Translations under genes and position numbers: made by a program
Source: JAHFLV01 sp964367845
GTDB lineage: Bacteria; Patescibacteriota; Minisyncoccia; Phycocordibacterales; DATGWK01
Reading direction: 5' to 3'
DNA: 33,535 nucleotides
NCBI GenBank assembly: GCA_964367845.1
Contig: CAYIYW010000003.1
Coordinates: forward strand, 1 to 33,535
In this document: in pieces, positions 1 through 6,220 of the stretch
Numbering within the stretch: position 1 is the first letter of the stretch
Layout of the letters: each line of letters begins with the position of its first letter
Notes under the pieces: generated by a model
Seen by the model: only the letters and a program-made list of their open reading frames with translations
What the model was told of the DNA's origin: nothing
Databases searched by the model: none

Positions 1-125
1 CGATGTACAAACTTGATGCTTATGCCGGTATGGGAGGTGACGCCTCTGGAGTTCCAGTTCCGCAAGTGCCAGCCGGCGAAAATACCTTTGTTTCAAGTGT
101 TTCCATTACGTATGAGATACGGTAA
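1..125 (+). CDS. C-terminus of a SIMPL (DUF541)-like protein, partial
   Basis: The frame that ends with TAA at 123-125 encodes the last ~40 residues of a protein that begins before the window. The tail reads VPAGENTFVSSVSITYEIR, which resembles the conserved C-terminal strand of SIMPL/DUF541 (YggE-like) periplasmic proteins, which end in a V-S-V-x-V-T-Y-E-I type strand. A glycine- and proline-rich linker precedes it. An ATG at 3-5 is in frame but is probably internal. The family is exported and of poorly known function. Only the tail is visible, so the family call is tentative. Confidence 0.5.
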   Translation, partial: MYKLDAYAGMGGDASGVPVPQVPAGENTFVSSVSITYEIR

Positions 126-154
126 GTTTTTCAAGCAATTTTAGCTATTTTCAC

Positions 155-223
155 GAACAGCCAGCAATATGCTTTTTGAAGCAGTTGCGTCTTCTGCGGA
201 AAAAAGCATATTGCGGGCTGTTC
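155..223 (+). repeat. Structured hairpin element, copy 1
   Basis: Outer arms GAACAGCC (155-162) and GCAATATGCTTTTT (164-177) pair with 201-214 and 216-223, leaving a single A.G mismatch (163/215). Inside are a GAA/GGA internal loop (potential sheared G.A pairs), a 4-bp GCAG/CTGC stem and a 9-nt loop. A second copy lies at 20008-20074 with compensatory changes in the arms. It starts 30 nt after the stop of the upstream gene and has no T-tract, so a simple intrinsic terminator is unlikely. Confidence 0.8.
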
Positions 224-252
224 AGAGAAAAGTTTGAAATTACGGCTAATCT

Positions 253-284
253 AAACAGTAGAACATGGTTTTGTCCTGCTGTTT
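253..284 (+). other. Imperfect 13-bp hairpin upstream of secE
   Basis: Positions 253-265 can pair with 272-284 with one G-T wobble and one A.C mismatch, closing a 6-nt loop (266-271). No T-tract follows. It sits between the repeated hairpin element and the secE promoter. Its role is unknown. Confidence 0.45.
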
Positions 285-312
285 GAGTTCCCATTCAGCT
301 ATCTTAATTGTG

Positions 313-340
313 TTGACATCCAAACCATAAAGAGTATTAT
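313..340 (+). promoter_or_regulatory. Predicted promoter of secE-nusG-rplK
   Basis: A perfect -35 box TTGACA (313-318) is followed after 16 bp by TATTAT (335-340). Transcription would start near 347, giving a leader of about 58 nt before secE at 405. The leader contains a terminator-like hairpin at 351-369. Confidence 0.65.
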
Positions 341-350
341 CATACCCATC

Positions 351-369
351 ACGCCACGGGGCGTTTTTT
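351..369 (+). terminator. Terminator-like hairpin in the secE leader (possible attenuator)
   Basis: ACGCC (351-355) pairs with GGCGT (360-364) around an ACGG loop and is followed at once by a run of T (364-369). It lies only about 5 nt downstream of the predicted transcription start and 36 nt before secE, so it could attenuate the operon. The stem is short (5 bp). Confidence 0.4.
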
Positions 370-404
370 GTTACAATAAGTGTCGCGGGGTAATATGAAA
401 ATCT

Positions 405-584
405 ATGAAAATCGTTGAATACATAAAAGACACAAAAGGGGAGTTAAAGCATGTCAGCTGGCCAACTCGCCGACAAGCCGTCGCCTTTACGGCAGTTGTT
501 ATCGCTTTGTCTCTGTTCACCGCGGCGTTTCTGGGTCTTTTTGATTTTATTTTCACTAAGATTCTTTCTTTCTTTTTGGTTTAG
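405..584 (+). CDS. secE: Preprotein translocase subunit SecE
   Basis: This 59-residue ORF encodes the small essential SecE subunit that clamps SecY in the inner-membrane Sec translocon. It starts MKIVEYIKDTKGELKHVSWP, with the family's amphipathic helix and its conserved V-x-W-P-[ST]-R motif, followed by one transmembrane helix (about residues 26-55, ending FFLV). The size matches single-span SecE proteins. The position directly before nusG and rplK is the classic bacterial order secE-nusG-rplK. An ATG at 395 is out of frame and stops after seven codons; a TGA at 396-398 closes the SecE frame upstream, so 405 is the only ATG start. No strong Shine-Dalgarno site is visible, only GGGG 14 nt upstream. 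Confidence 0.93.
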   Translation: MKIVEYIKDTKGELKHVSWPTRRQAVAFTAVVIALSLFTAAFLGLFDFIFTKILSFFLV

Positions 585-604
585 CCGCCAAAATTTTCCG
601 GCGG
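585..604 (+). other. Short hairpin between secE and nusG
   Basis: CCGCC (585-589) pairs with GGCGG (600-604) across a 10-nt A/T-rich loop, starting at the base after the secE stop codon. There is no T-tract. It could stabilise the upstream message or tune readthrough; the rest of 605-688 shows no clear signal. Confidence 0.35.
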
Positions 605-688
605 TCCGAATGAATCGGTCAAATCATTTCAGGCCTTAAGTCGAGGTTCAATCATCAAAAAGTAATTCGCGCGAAACGCATCAAAATC

Positions 689-1234
689 ATGTCAAAACAA
701 AAAATCCAAGAAGGACGCAATTGGTACGCGATTCACACATATGCGGGGTATGAAAACGCCGTGATGCGCAATCTTAAACAACGCATTGAATCGCTCGGCA
801 TGGAAGACAAAATTTTCAATGTCATCGTGCCGACCGAGAAAAAAATAAAAGTTAAGGGCGGGAAACGGGTCGTTGAGGAGGAAAAAATTTACCCCGGTTA
901 CATCCTTGTTGAAATGTCCGTAACCGATGACTCATGGTATGTCGTTCGGAATACTCCGCGGGTAACCGGTTTCGTCGGCTCCGGTGTTTATCCCGTGCCC
1001 TTGAGCAAACCCGAAGTTGACGCTCTTTTTGCCAGAATGAATACTGATACCGCTAAACACATAATTGACCTGTCGCTCGGCGATGCAGTCAAAATTTCCG
1101 ACGGACCGTTTAAAGACCTTGAGGGCAAAGTGAGCGAAGTTGACAGCGAGCGCGGCAAAATCAAGGTTCTGGTCGCGATGTTCGGCCGCGAAACGCCGGT
1201 GGAGCTTGACTTCTTGCAAGTCAAAAGAATTTGA
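689..1234 (+). CDS. nusG: Transcription termination/antitermination factor NusG
   Basis: NusG binds the RNA polymerase clamp, suppresses pausing and couples transcription to translation or Rho. The 181-residue product matches the usual two-domain length. The NGN domain (residues ~10-115) carries the W-Y-A-I-H-T-Y-A-G-Y-E start and the PGYILVEM and NTPRVTGFVG motifs. A C-terminal KOW domain (from ~125) has G-D-x-V-K-I-x-D-G-P-F-x-x-L-x-G and ends in LDFLQVKRI. The start ATG (689) has no recognisable Shine-Dalgarno sequence. It lies 104 nt after secE and 65 nt before rplK, and the three are probably one transcript. Confidence 0.97.
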   Translation: MSKQKIQEGRNWYAIHTYAGYENAVMRNLKQRIESLGMEDKIFNVIVPTEKKIKVKGGKRVVEEEKIYPGYILVEMSVTDDSWYVVRNTPRVTGFVGSGVYPVPLSKPEVDALFARMNTDTAKHIIDLSLGDAVKISDGPFKDLEGKVSEVDSERGKIKVLVAMFGRETPVELDFLQVKRI

Positions 1235-1299
1235 GTTATCTTTGAGGTCTCTAAAACAAGTCGGGGAACATCGGAAAAATAAACGGAGAATATAAACTC

Positions 1300-1725
1300 A
1301 TGGCCAAAAAAGTCGTCAAACAATTAAAAATGATTATCGCCGGCGGGAAGGCCGTACCGGGCCAGCAGCTTGGTCCGGTTTTGGGCGCGGCCGGAATAAA
1401 CATCGGTGAATTCGTTAAGCGTTTTAATGCCGAAACCAAAGACCGAGTCGGCGAACTTGTGCCGACCGTTGTCAGTGTTTTTGACGACCGAACTTACAAA
1501 ATGGTTTATAAAACCGAACCGGCCAGCCAGATGATTCTGAAAACCATCGGCGCCGAAAAAGGTTCCGGAACTCCAAACACCAAAAAAGTCGGCAAAATCA
1601 GCAAAGCCCAAGTTCGGACAATCGCCGAGAAAAAAATGCCAGACCTCAACGCCCACGACGCCGATGGAGCGATGAGAATCATTGAAGGCACCGCTCGTTC
1701 AATGGGGGTGGAGGTGAAGGGATAA
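1300..1725 (+). CDS. rplK: 50S ribosomal protein L11 (uL11)
   Basis: uL11 forms the base of the L7/L12 stalk and binds the GTPase-associated centre of 23S rRNA. The 141-residue product has the family's usual length. It shows the N-terminal P-G-x-Q-L-G-P-V-L-G-x-x-G-I-N-I motif, the K-x-G-S-G-x-P-N linker region and the C-terminal RNA-binding segment with K-M-P-D-L-N-A. A GGAGA sequence about 10 nt before the ATG is a plausible ribosome binding site. In most bacteria rplA (uL1) follows; here a terminator and an unrelated transferase follow. uL1 is known to be missing from some CPR lineages, and its absence from this locus fits that without proving it. Confidence 0.97.
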   Translation: MAKKVVKQLKMIIAGGKAVPGQQLGPVLGAAGINIGEFVKRFNAETKDRVGELVPTVVSVFDDRTYKMVYKTEPASQMILKTIGAEKGSGTPNTKKVGKISKAQVRTIAEKKMPDLNAHDADGAMRIIEGTARSMGVEVKG

Positions 1726-1753
1726 CAAAAACTCGCTGAACAGCGAGTTTTTG
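1726..1753 (+). terminator. Intrinsic terminator after rplK
   Basis: CAAAAACTCGCT (1726-1737) pairs perfectly with AGCGAGTTTTTG (1742-1753) around a GAAC loop, with the T-run partly inside the stem. It begins at the base after the rplK stop. The symmetric A and T tracts could work on both strands, but only the plus strand needs it here. Confidence 0.85.
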
Positions 1754-1779
1754 TTTGTAGAGGACGCGAGTTTTTGATA

Positions 1780-2397
1780 ATGTTAGGTTCAATGAAACGC
1801 CCGAACGAAATAACTTTAAGCAAGGGAATTTTTGGCCTTGAATCAAACTTCAAAGACCGGTTTTTCAGCGACTACAAGAAAATTTATCATCTGGTGAGCC
1901 ATTTTCGGGGATTAGGTTGCAAAATTGTTTTGGCGCAGGGAAGCTATGACATGGTTCACATTGGACACGCGCGTTATCTTGAGGAAGCAAGACGGCACGG
2001 CGACTTTTTGATTGTCGGGGTTGATAGTGATAAAAAAATAAAAGCCCGAAAGGGCCCGGAAAGACCGGTCGTTCCGCAAGCCGAACGTCTGGAAATGCTC
2101 ACTCATCTCCGATGCGTTGATGTCGTAATGCTCAAGGAGCTCAAAGATAAAAAATGGCAACTCATCAAAACCGTCAGACCGGATGTTCTTATCGCCACGA
2201 AAGAAACCTATAACAAAACTCAATTAAAAGCCCTTAAAAAATACTGCGGCAAAGTCGTTGTCCTTGCACCGATGGCCACAACCACCACCAGCGCGAAAAT
2301 TCGGCTTCTTCAAATCAAGACCGCCAAAAAACTGGAACATTCTCTCACTCCCAAACTGATTCAGACGATTCAGGAAGTTCTCAACGGCGTTAAATAA
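1780..2397 (+). CDS. Cytidylyltransferase-like nucleotidyltransferase (HldE C-domain/GCT family)
   Basis: The protein belongs to the HxGH nucleotidyltransferase superfamily. The motif GSYDMVHIGHARYLEEA (about residues 50-66) is the nucleotide-binding signature, and TTTTSAKIRLL near residue 168 matches the second ([IT]-S-T-T-x-x-I) motif. Such enzymes join CTP or ATP to a phosphorylated sugar, glycerol or similar alcohol, often for cell-envelope precursors; the substrate cannot be told from sequence. An extra ~45-residue N-terminus precedes the core. In-frame starts are TTG 1774, ATG 1780 and ATG 1792; I chose 1780, since AGAGGA lies upstream. It is 17 nt from the next gene, which begins with a domain of similar look, so the two may work together. 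Confidence 0.75.
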   Translation: MLGSMKRPNEITLSKGIFGLESNFKDRFFSDYKKIYHLVSHFRGLGCKIVLAQGSYDMVHIGHARYLEEARRHGDFLIVGVDSDKKIKARKGPERPVVPQAERLEMLTHLRCVDVVMLKELKDKKWQLIKTVRPDVLIATKETYNKTQLKALKKYCGKVVVLAPMATTTTSAKIRLLQIKTAKKLEHSLTPKLIQTIQEVLNGVK

Positions 2398-2414
2398 AAC
2401 GGAATCAAATAAAA

Positions 2415-3332
2415 ATGAATGTTATCTGTGTTGCGTATGTTCCTGTCCTGCATGATGGATATCGGCGTTTTTTTGAAAAATATAAAAACGCAACCTTGTT
2501 TATTTTGGGGCCGGAAATTATTAAGGAGTTTACGCATCTTTCCAAGGAAATCAGACAACTTGAGCCGACTCTCGTGAAAAAAGCCGTTGAAAGCTGGGGA
2601 ATTTTTAGGACTGTTGAAATTTTAGACCTCAAAACGCTGAAAGGATTTAGCCGGGAATCCGGCGAAAAATTAAATAAAAAGTTTGGCCGGAAATCAGGCA
2701 GAACCGATGTAACTTTTGTGATGCCCGACGAGGACATCATGAAAGAACTCGCCTTGAAATATTTGCCGAAAATAAAAGTAACCTTTGACCCGATTTTCCT
2801 GCGCTGGGACAAACACAAGTCCATGGAAGAAAAACCCGTTCAGGCCGACCAGAAAATTTCCCGCGAGGCGTTTGACAGGGAAATAATAAAAAAACTAAAA
2901 ATTGAAGCCGAAAAAAGCTCGGATTGGTGGCGGCGGATTGGCGCGGCGATTATCAAAGACGAAGGAATGAATAAGCAAAAAAACGGGGGAAAAGCCGAAA
3001 AAATCGTGCTTATTTCCCACAACGAGCATCTGCCGTCTCCGCATTCTCCATACGCCGAAGGCGACCCCCGCAACAATTTTCATAAGGGGGTCGGAATTGA
3101 ATATTCAACCGTTCTGCACGCCGAAGCCGGGCTCATCGCCGAAGCGGCGAGGAAGGGGATTTCTCTTGATGGGGCGTCAATGTATGTCAGCACATTCCCG
3201 TGTCCGATGTGCGCCAAATTGGTCGCTTTTTCCGGAATTAAAAAACTTTATTATGCTGGCGGTTACAGTATTTTGGACCAAGAAAGAATTCTGAAAAGCC
3301 AAGGAGTGGAGATAATTTTTGTGGAGGGGTAA
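2415..3332 (+). CDS. Two-domain cytidine/deoxycytidylate deaminase-family protein
   Basis: The C-terminal half (about residues 140-305) is a zinc-dependent deaminase: LHAEAGLIAEAA gives the HAE catalytic motif and TFPCPMCAKLV gives the PCxxC zinc ligands, as in dCMP deaminases (dCMP to dUMP). The N-terminal ~130 residues are not a deaminase. Their start, AYVPVLHDGYRRFFEKY, lines up with the HxGH motif of the preceding transferase (VHIGHARYLEEA), with the last His replaced by Tyr, so a decayed nucleotidyltransferase fold is possible. The gene is the first of a set of dTMP-related genes (folA, thyA, glyA, dut). dCMP as substrate is inferred from that context; tRNA or free nucleoside deamination are alternatives. 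The 305 residues are about twice the usual dCMP deaminase length. Confidence 0.75.
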   Translation: MNVICVAYVPVLHDGYRRFFEKYKNATLFILGPEIIKEFTHLSKEIRQLEPTLVKKAVESWGIFRTVEILDLKTLKGFSRESGEKLNKKFGRKSGRTDVTFVMPDEDIMKELALKYLPKIKVTFDPIFLRWDKHKSMEEKPVQADQKISREAFDREIIKKLKIEAEKSSDWWRRIGAAIIKDEGMNKQKNGGKAEKIVLISHNEHLPSPHSPYAEGDPRNNFHKGVGIEYSTVLHAEAGLIAEAARKGISLDGASMYVSTFPCPMCAKLVAFSGIKKLYYAGGYSILDQERILKSQGVEIIFVEG

Positions 3333-3378
3333 ACCTACTGGTAAGCGGAAAAAAGCACTTTAAATATTTTGGTATGAA

Positions 3379-3404
3379 AAACCCCGGGTGCGATGCCGGG
3401 GTTT
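3379..3404 (-). terminator. Intrinsic terminator for the minus-strand HIT gene
   Basis: AAACCCCGG (3379-3387) pairs perfectly with CCGGGGTTT (3396-3404) around an 8-nt loop. On the minus strand the stem runs into five T, so it fits as the terminator of the HIT gene that ends at 3422; it also lies after the plus-strand deaminase and may act in both directions. Confidence 0.65.
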
Positions 3405-3421
3405 ATCTGCTGTGGTAGCGG

Positions 3422-4030
3422 TCAGATTCTACCCTTGACGAGCTCTTGTTCCCTCTCGCTTAGCTGTTCGGGGGTTGACCCCTGCATAAGCTTGAGGAAG
3501 GCCATGCCACGTTCGAAACCCTCGGCGTCACTCTTAGGCCCTTTGTAGAAGGGTGACTCGACTCTGCCTTCGCCGTTCGGTACTATCACGTGGATATGCA
3601 GGTGCTGGATTGACCCAGCTGAAAATCTGGCGTCGCCGTTACGAATTAGGACGCCGTCGCTCTCGATCCCGAATTCGGATTCAAGCTCGAACTGCATTCT
3701 GAACAAGGCGAGGAGCTCGGTGCCGTTGAGCTCACTCATGGCCTGCACGTGTGGCTTAGGAACGATCAGGAAATGCAGACTCGTGTTTGCTTCGGGTGGT
3801 TTGCAATGCCAGGCCAGGCAATGGTCGTCCTCACGAATCACCTGGTTATACTTCCTGTCGACATGGCAGAATGGGCATCGATTGTTGATAGCGTCGTCAA
3901 TTGCTTTGCGAAACTGCAGCAGCTCGCGCGCCCGAGAGATGCAAACGAGGGTGGTGGGATCGGTGATCCCGGGGATTACAAACCAAGTCGGTGGTACGGG
4001 TAAAGTGGGGGCTTGTCGGATCTCGGTCAC
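3422..4030 (-). CDS. HIT-family protein with N-terminal extension (GC-rich composition)
   Basis: HIT proteins are nucleotide hydrolases or transferases acting on mono- or dinucleoside polyphosphates. The histidine triad is seen as QHLHIHVIVP (about residue 145), with a CPFC pair near residue 52 that can bind zinc together with a downstream histidine, as in the HINT/GalT-like branch. About 45 residues before the CPFC are an extension. The start is GTG at 4028-4030, supported by a strong AGAGGAG Shine-Dalgarno site 7-9 nt upstream, which is rare in this window. Codons are GC-richer (GAG, CTC, CTG, ATC) than the AAA/GAA-rich neighbours, suggesting transfer or a different expression class. The substrate is unknown. 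Confidence 0.8.
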   Translation of the reverse strand: MTEIRQAPTLPVPPTWFVIPGITDPTTLVCISRARELLQFRKAIDDAINNRCPFCHVDRKYNQVIREDDHCLAWHCKPPEANTSLHFLIVPKPHVQAMSELNGTELLALFRMQFELESEFGIESDGVLIRNGDARFSAGSIQHLHIHVIVPNGEGRVESPFYKGPKSDAEGFERGMAFLKLMQGSTPEQLSEREQELVKGRI

Positions 4031-4042
4031 GGTTTACTCCTC

Positions 4043-4058
4043 TGCGTCAAAAGACGCA
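4043..4058 (-). other. Hairpin next to the HIT gene ribosome binding site
   Basis: TGCGTC and GACGCA (4043-4048 and 4053-4058) form a perfect 6-bp hairpin with a 4-nt loop, 4 nt or less upstream of the AGAGGAG site of the minus-strand HIT gene. In the mRNA it would sit just before the ribosome binding site. Between 4059 and 4147 I see no gene, only A/T-rich sequence suited to a minus-strand promoter. Confidence 0.4.
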
Positions 4059-4147
4059 AAAATTCCAAGGTACTATGTTCTAATCTGACAAAACCATATC
4101 ACTTAGTGGGGATATTGCAAACTACCGTTCAAAAAATACTCAAATGT

Positions 4148-4630
4148 CTAACTTTTTTTATAATTCCTCGGCTGTCCAAATTTAAATTTCCAGGATTCAG
4201 TTTCTCCCAGTTTTTCAAGGTCGGGCTCTATGAGATGAGCGTGAATATGGAGAACACTGCTTCCATAATTTCCGTGTTCCGGATTACTGCCAAAGCGGAT
4301 GGCGATTCCGCCGCCCGGGATTTTTCTTTTTCTCGTTTCCTCGGCGAACATCTCAAAAAGTTCCTGACCGGATTTCGGGTCAATCTCGCTGATGTGTTCA
4401 ATATGGGTTTTGTAAATTGCCAAAAGCTGGTGTCTTATCTTTTCATACGGCCATTGATTTTCGGTCAGCACCCAAAATTTACCGTCTTTAAGTATCGGTT
4501 TTTTATGATATTTTTCCAGATTTTCCCGACAAAAAGGGCAATGACCTTGCTCCTTGATTTCCTCCATGACTTTTCGTTGGTCTTCCCGTCTGACCGAAGA
4601 CATTTGAATGTATCTATTTTTTTCGTTCAT
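4148..4630 (-). CDS. Second HIT-family protein
   Basis: The 160-residue product carries the HIT signature VLHIHAHLIEP (about residue 128) and a CPFC pair near residue 30, so it is a small zinc-linked HIT hydrolase like its neighbour, but the two proteins are not close copies. An upstream TTG (4651) is in frame; I prefer the ATG at 4628-4630 because it gives the natural MNEKNRYIQM start. The start overlaps the end of folA by 17 nt, so translation is probably coupled in a thyA-folA-HIT operon. A role in nucleotide clean-up would suit the location; this is inference. Composition is AT-rich like folA, unlike the other HIT gene. Confidence 0.82.
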   Translation of the reverse strand: MNEKNRYIQMSSVRREDQRKVMEEIKEQGHCPFCRENLEKYHKKPILKDGKFWVLTENQWPYEKIRHQLLAIYKTHIEHISEIDPKSGQELFEMFAEETRKRKIPGGGIAIRFGSNPEHGNYGSSVLHIHAHLIEPDLEKLGETESWKFKFGQPRNYKKS

Positions 4631-5108
4631 ATTCGTAAAATGTGCAATCAAATTTATTTTTCTCGTCTTTGGCGTGGAACTCTTCGGAAATTAAATTCCA
4701 ATCATCTTTATTAAATCTGAAAAAAGTATCGCCCTCGGCTACGGTGTCAATCACGGTCAGGATAATTTTATCCGCTCTCGGCAGAGTCAATTTGTAAATT
4801 TCGCCGCCGCCGCTCACAAAAACGTTTTCACCCTCGGTGGCTTTCATCGCTTCGTCCAATGAGTGCACGACCGTGCAACCGGGCGCGGTAAAATTTTCCT
4901 TCTGTCTTGCCATGACCACATTTTTCCGTTCCGGCAGAGGATGGCCGAGCCGTTTCACTATAGATTCATATGTTTTTCTGCCCATGAGGACGGTGTGGCC
5001 TTTTGTTACGGCGGCGAAATGTTTCAGGTCTCTCGGCAAATGCCACGGGATTTCATTCCCATGGCCGATAACTTCATTTTTAGATGTGCCGACGATAATT
5101 GAAATCAT
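4614..5108 (-). CDS. folA: Dihydrofolate reductase
   Basis: DHFR reduces dihydrofolate to tetrahydrofolate with NADPH and so recycles the cofactor oxidised by thymidylate synthase. The 164-residue product has the standard length and motifs: MISIIVGTSKNEVIG at the N-terminus, the G-N-x-I-P-W-H-L-P-x-D-L catalytic stretch, MGRKTYESI for cofactor binding, and VSGGGEIYKLTLP for the NADPH loop. It lies 30 nt downstream of thyA on the same strand, the classic thyA-folA order, and overlaps the HIT gene. The ATG at 5106-5108 starts exactly where DHFR sequences start. Confidence 0.97.
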   Translation of the reverse strand: MISIIVGTSKNEVIGHGNEIPWHLPRDLKHFAAVTKGHTVLMGRKTYESIVKRLGHPLPERKNVVMARQKENFTAPGCTVVHSLDEAMKATEGENVFVSGGGEIYKLTLPRADKIILTVIDTVAEGDTFFRFNKDDWNLISEEFHAKDEKNKFDCTFYEYERKK

Positions 5109-5138
5109 ATTGAAATAAAGATTGAAACTATATTTGCG

Positions 5139-6059
5139 TCATATCGCGACGGGTATGTTTTTAATGCCCGGATGCGGATTGTAATCCGACAATTCAAAGT
5201 CCTCTTTCCGAAACGCAAAAATGTCTTTTTTCCTTGGGTTCATGGTTACGGTCGCTAGCGGGCGGGGCTCACGGGCAAGCATTATTTCCACGGCTGGGAT
5301 TTGGTCCACATAAATATGAGCGTCGGAAAAACTATGGACATATTCGTAAGGGATAGTGTTTGTGGCTTGCGCGAGCATCAAAGTTAAGGCCGCGTATTGA
5401 ACCATATTAGAAGGCACTCCCACTGGCACATCCGCCGAGCGTTGAATCATGTGGAGCGTCAGTTTGCCGTCAATAATTCTGGCATGAACCCAGCCGTGGC
5501 AAGGCGCGACGACGACTTTTTGCTGTTTGCCTTTGCCTCGGCCGATGTATTGCGGAATCCACGGCGAAATAAAGTGGGTCCGAAGCTGCGGTTCCTCTTT
5601 GATTTGTTCAACGATATGTTTGAACTGGTTAAATGGCGTGCCTTCCGCGGTCGGAAAATCATGAAAAGCGGCGCCGTAAGAACCCGGACCGAGGTCGCCG
5701 GTCTCCAGACCGCGTTTCGCGCATTTCTCCGGCGTTACCCATGATTTCCACCAGTAACAGCCGAATTTTTCCAATTCTGCTTGAGTTCGCGCGCCGTTTA
5801 TGAAAGCGCAAATTTCGGCGATGGCTTGTTGCCAAACGGTTACCGGAAGGGCCTCGGAAATTTTCGGATTCATGTTTCGTTCATTGATAATCGGAAAGCC
5901 GTTTTCCAATTTGAATCTCATCGGCCCCGGGCCGATTAGAGTAAGAGCGTCAACACCTTGTTGACTCGGCGTTCGGATGCCCCGTTTGAGAATATCTTGG
6001 AGCAACCTTTGATATTGGCTATCCGCCACTCGTTCCGTTACCAGTTTGTAGATAAACAT
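5139..6059 (-). CDS. thyA: Thymidylate synthase (ThyA type), divergent
   Basis: ThyA methylates dUMP to dTMP with methylene-THF. The 306-residue protein keeps the nucleophile motif APCH, the phosphate/pyrimidine-binding QRSADV, the Asn of G-V-P-S-N-M (E. coli Asn177 position, which selects dUMP over dCMP), the H and Y of D-A-H-I-Y, the G-D-L-G-P motif and the REPRPL and PHPGIK...PVAI C-terminus. It departs from the family in several well-kept places: the FQF after the PCH is GWVHARI, the F of PFN is S, the N-H after HIY is DQ, and the Arg-Arg pair is Arg-Thr (LRTHFISPW). The ATG at 6057-6059 is preferred to the in-frame TTG at 6065. It heads thyA-folA-HIT and is divergent from glyA. Confidence 0.9.
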   Translation of the reverse strand: MFIYKLVTERVADSQYQRLLQDILKRGIRTPSQQGVDALTLIGPGPMRFKLENGFPIINERNMNPKISEALPVTVWQQAIAEICAFINGARTQAELEKFGCYWWKSWVTPEKCAKRGLETGDLGPGSYGAAFHDFPTAEGTPFNQFKHIVEQIKEEPQLRTHFISPWIPQYIGRGKGKQQKVVVAPCHGWVHARIIDGKLTLHMIQRSADVPVGVPSNMVQYAALTLMLAQATNTIPYEYVHSFSDAHIYVDQIPAVEIMLAREPRPLATVTMNPRKKDIFAFRKEDFELSDYNPHPGIKNIPVAI

Positions 6060-6086
6060 AGTCAAAAAATTCTAGCACGTTTGACT
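6060..6086 (-). promoter_or_regulatory. Extended -10 promoter of thyA inside a palindrome
   Basis: On the minus strand TGCTAGAAT gives an extended -10 box (hexamer at 6069-6074) only 9 nt before the thyA ATG, with no Shine-Dalgarno site, so the mRNA should be nearly leaderless. AGTCAAA (6060-6066) and TTTGACT (6080-6086) form perfect 7-bp arms 13 bp apart that bracket the -10 box, as an operator would. The repressor is unknown. The rest of the divergent region to 6220 shows only a weak TGCTATTCT -10-like sequence for glyA. Confidence 0.5.
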
Positions 6087-6220
6087 AAATGCTCACAGCT
6101 ATATGAGGTAGTATGGAGTCCGCTTTTCTGCTATTCTGACGAAGTAAAAAAACATGAAATATCTCGCCTCGCGTCCATTTCGTCTCAAATCGCGCGGGAA
6201 TCATTAAGACAATAAAACAC

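Noticed and set aside
155..223. Integron attC site
   Set aside because: The arms lack the RYYYAAC/GTTRRRY core boxes and no integrase or cassette is present.
240..404. tRNA-Trp upstream of secE
   Set aside because: I looked for a T-arm and acceptor pattern in the region and saw none.
451..639. 62-residue plus-strand ORF before nusG
   Set aside because: It overlaps in another frame the clear 59-residue SecE (405-584), which has the family motifs and the expected gene order.
4013..4714. 233-residue plus-strand ORF
   Set aside because: Antisense to the second HIT gene and folA; its Phe/Ser-rich sequence is the mirror of AAA/GAA-rich coding DNA.
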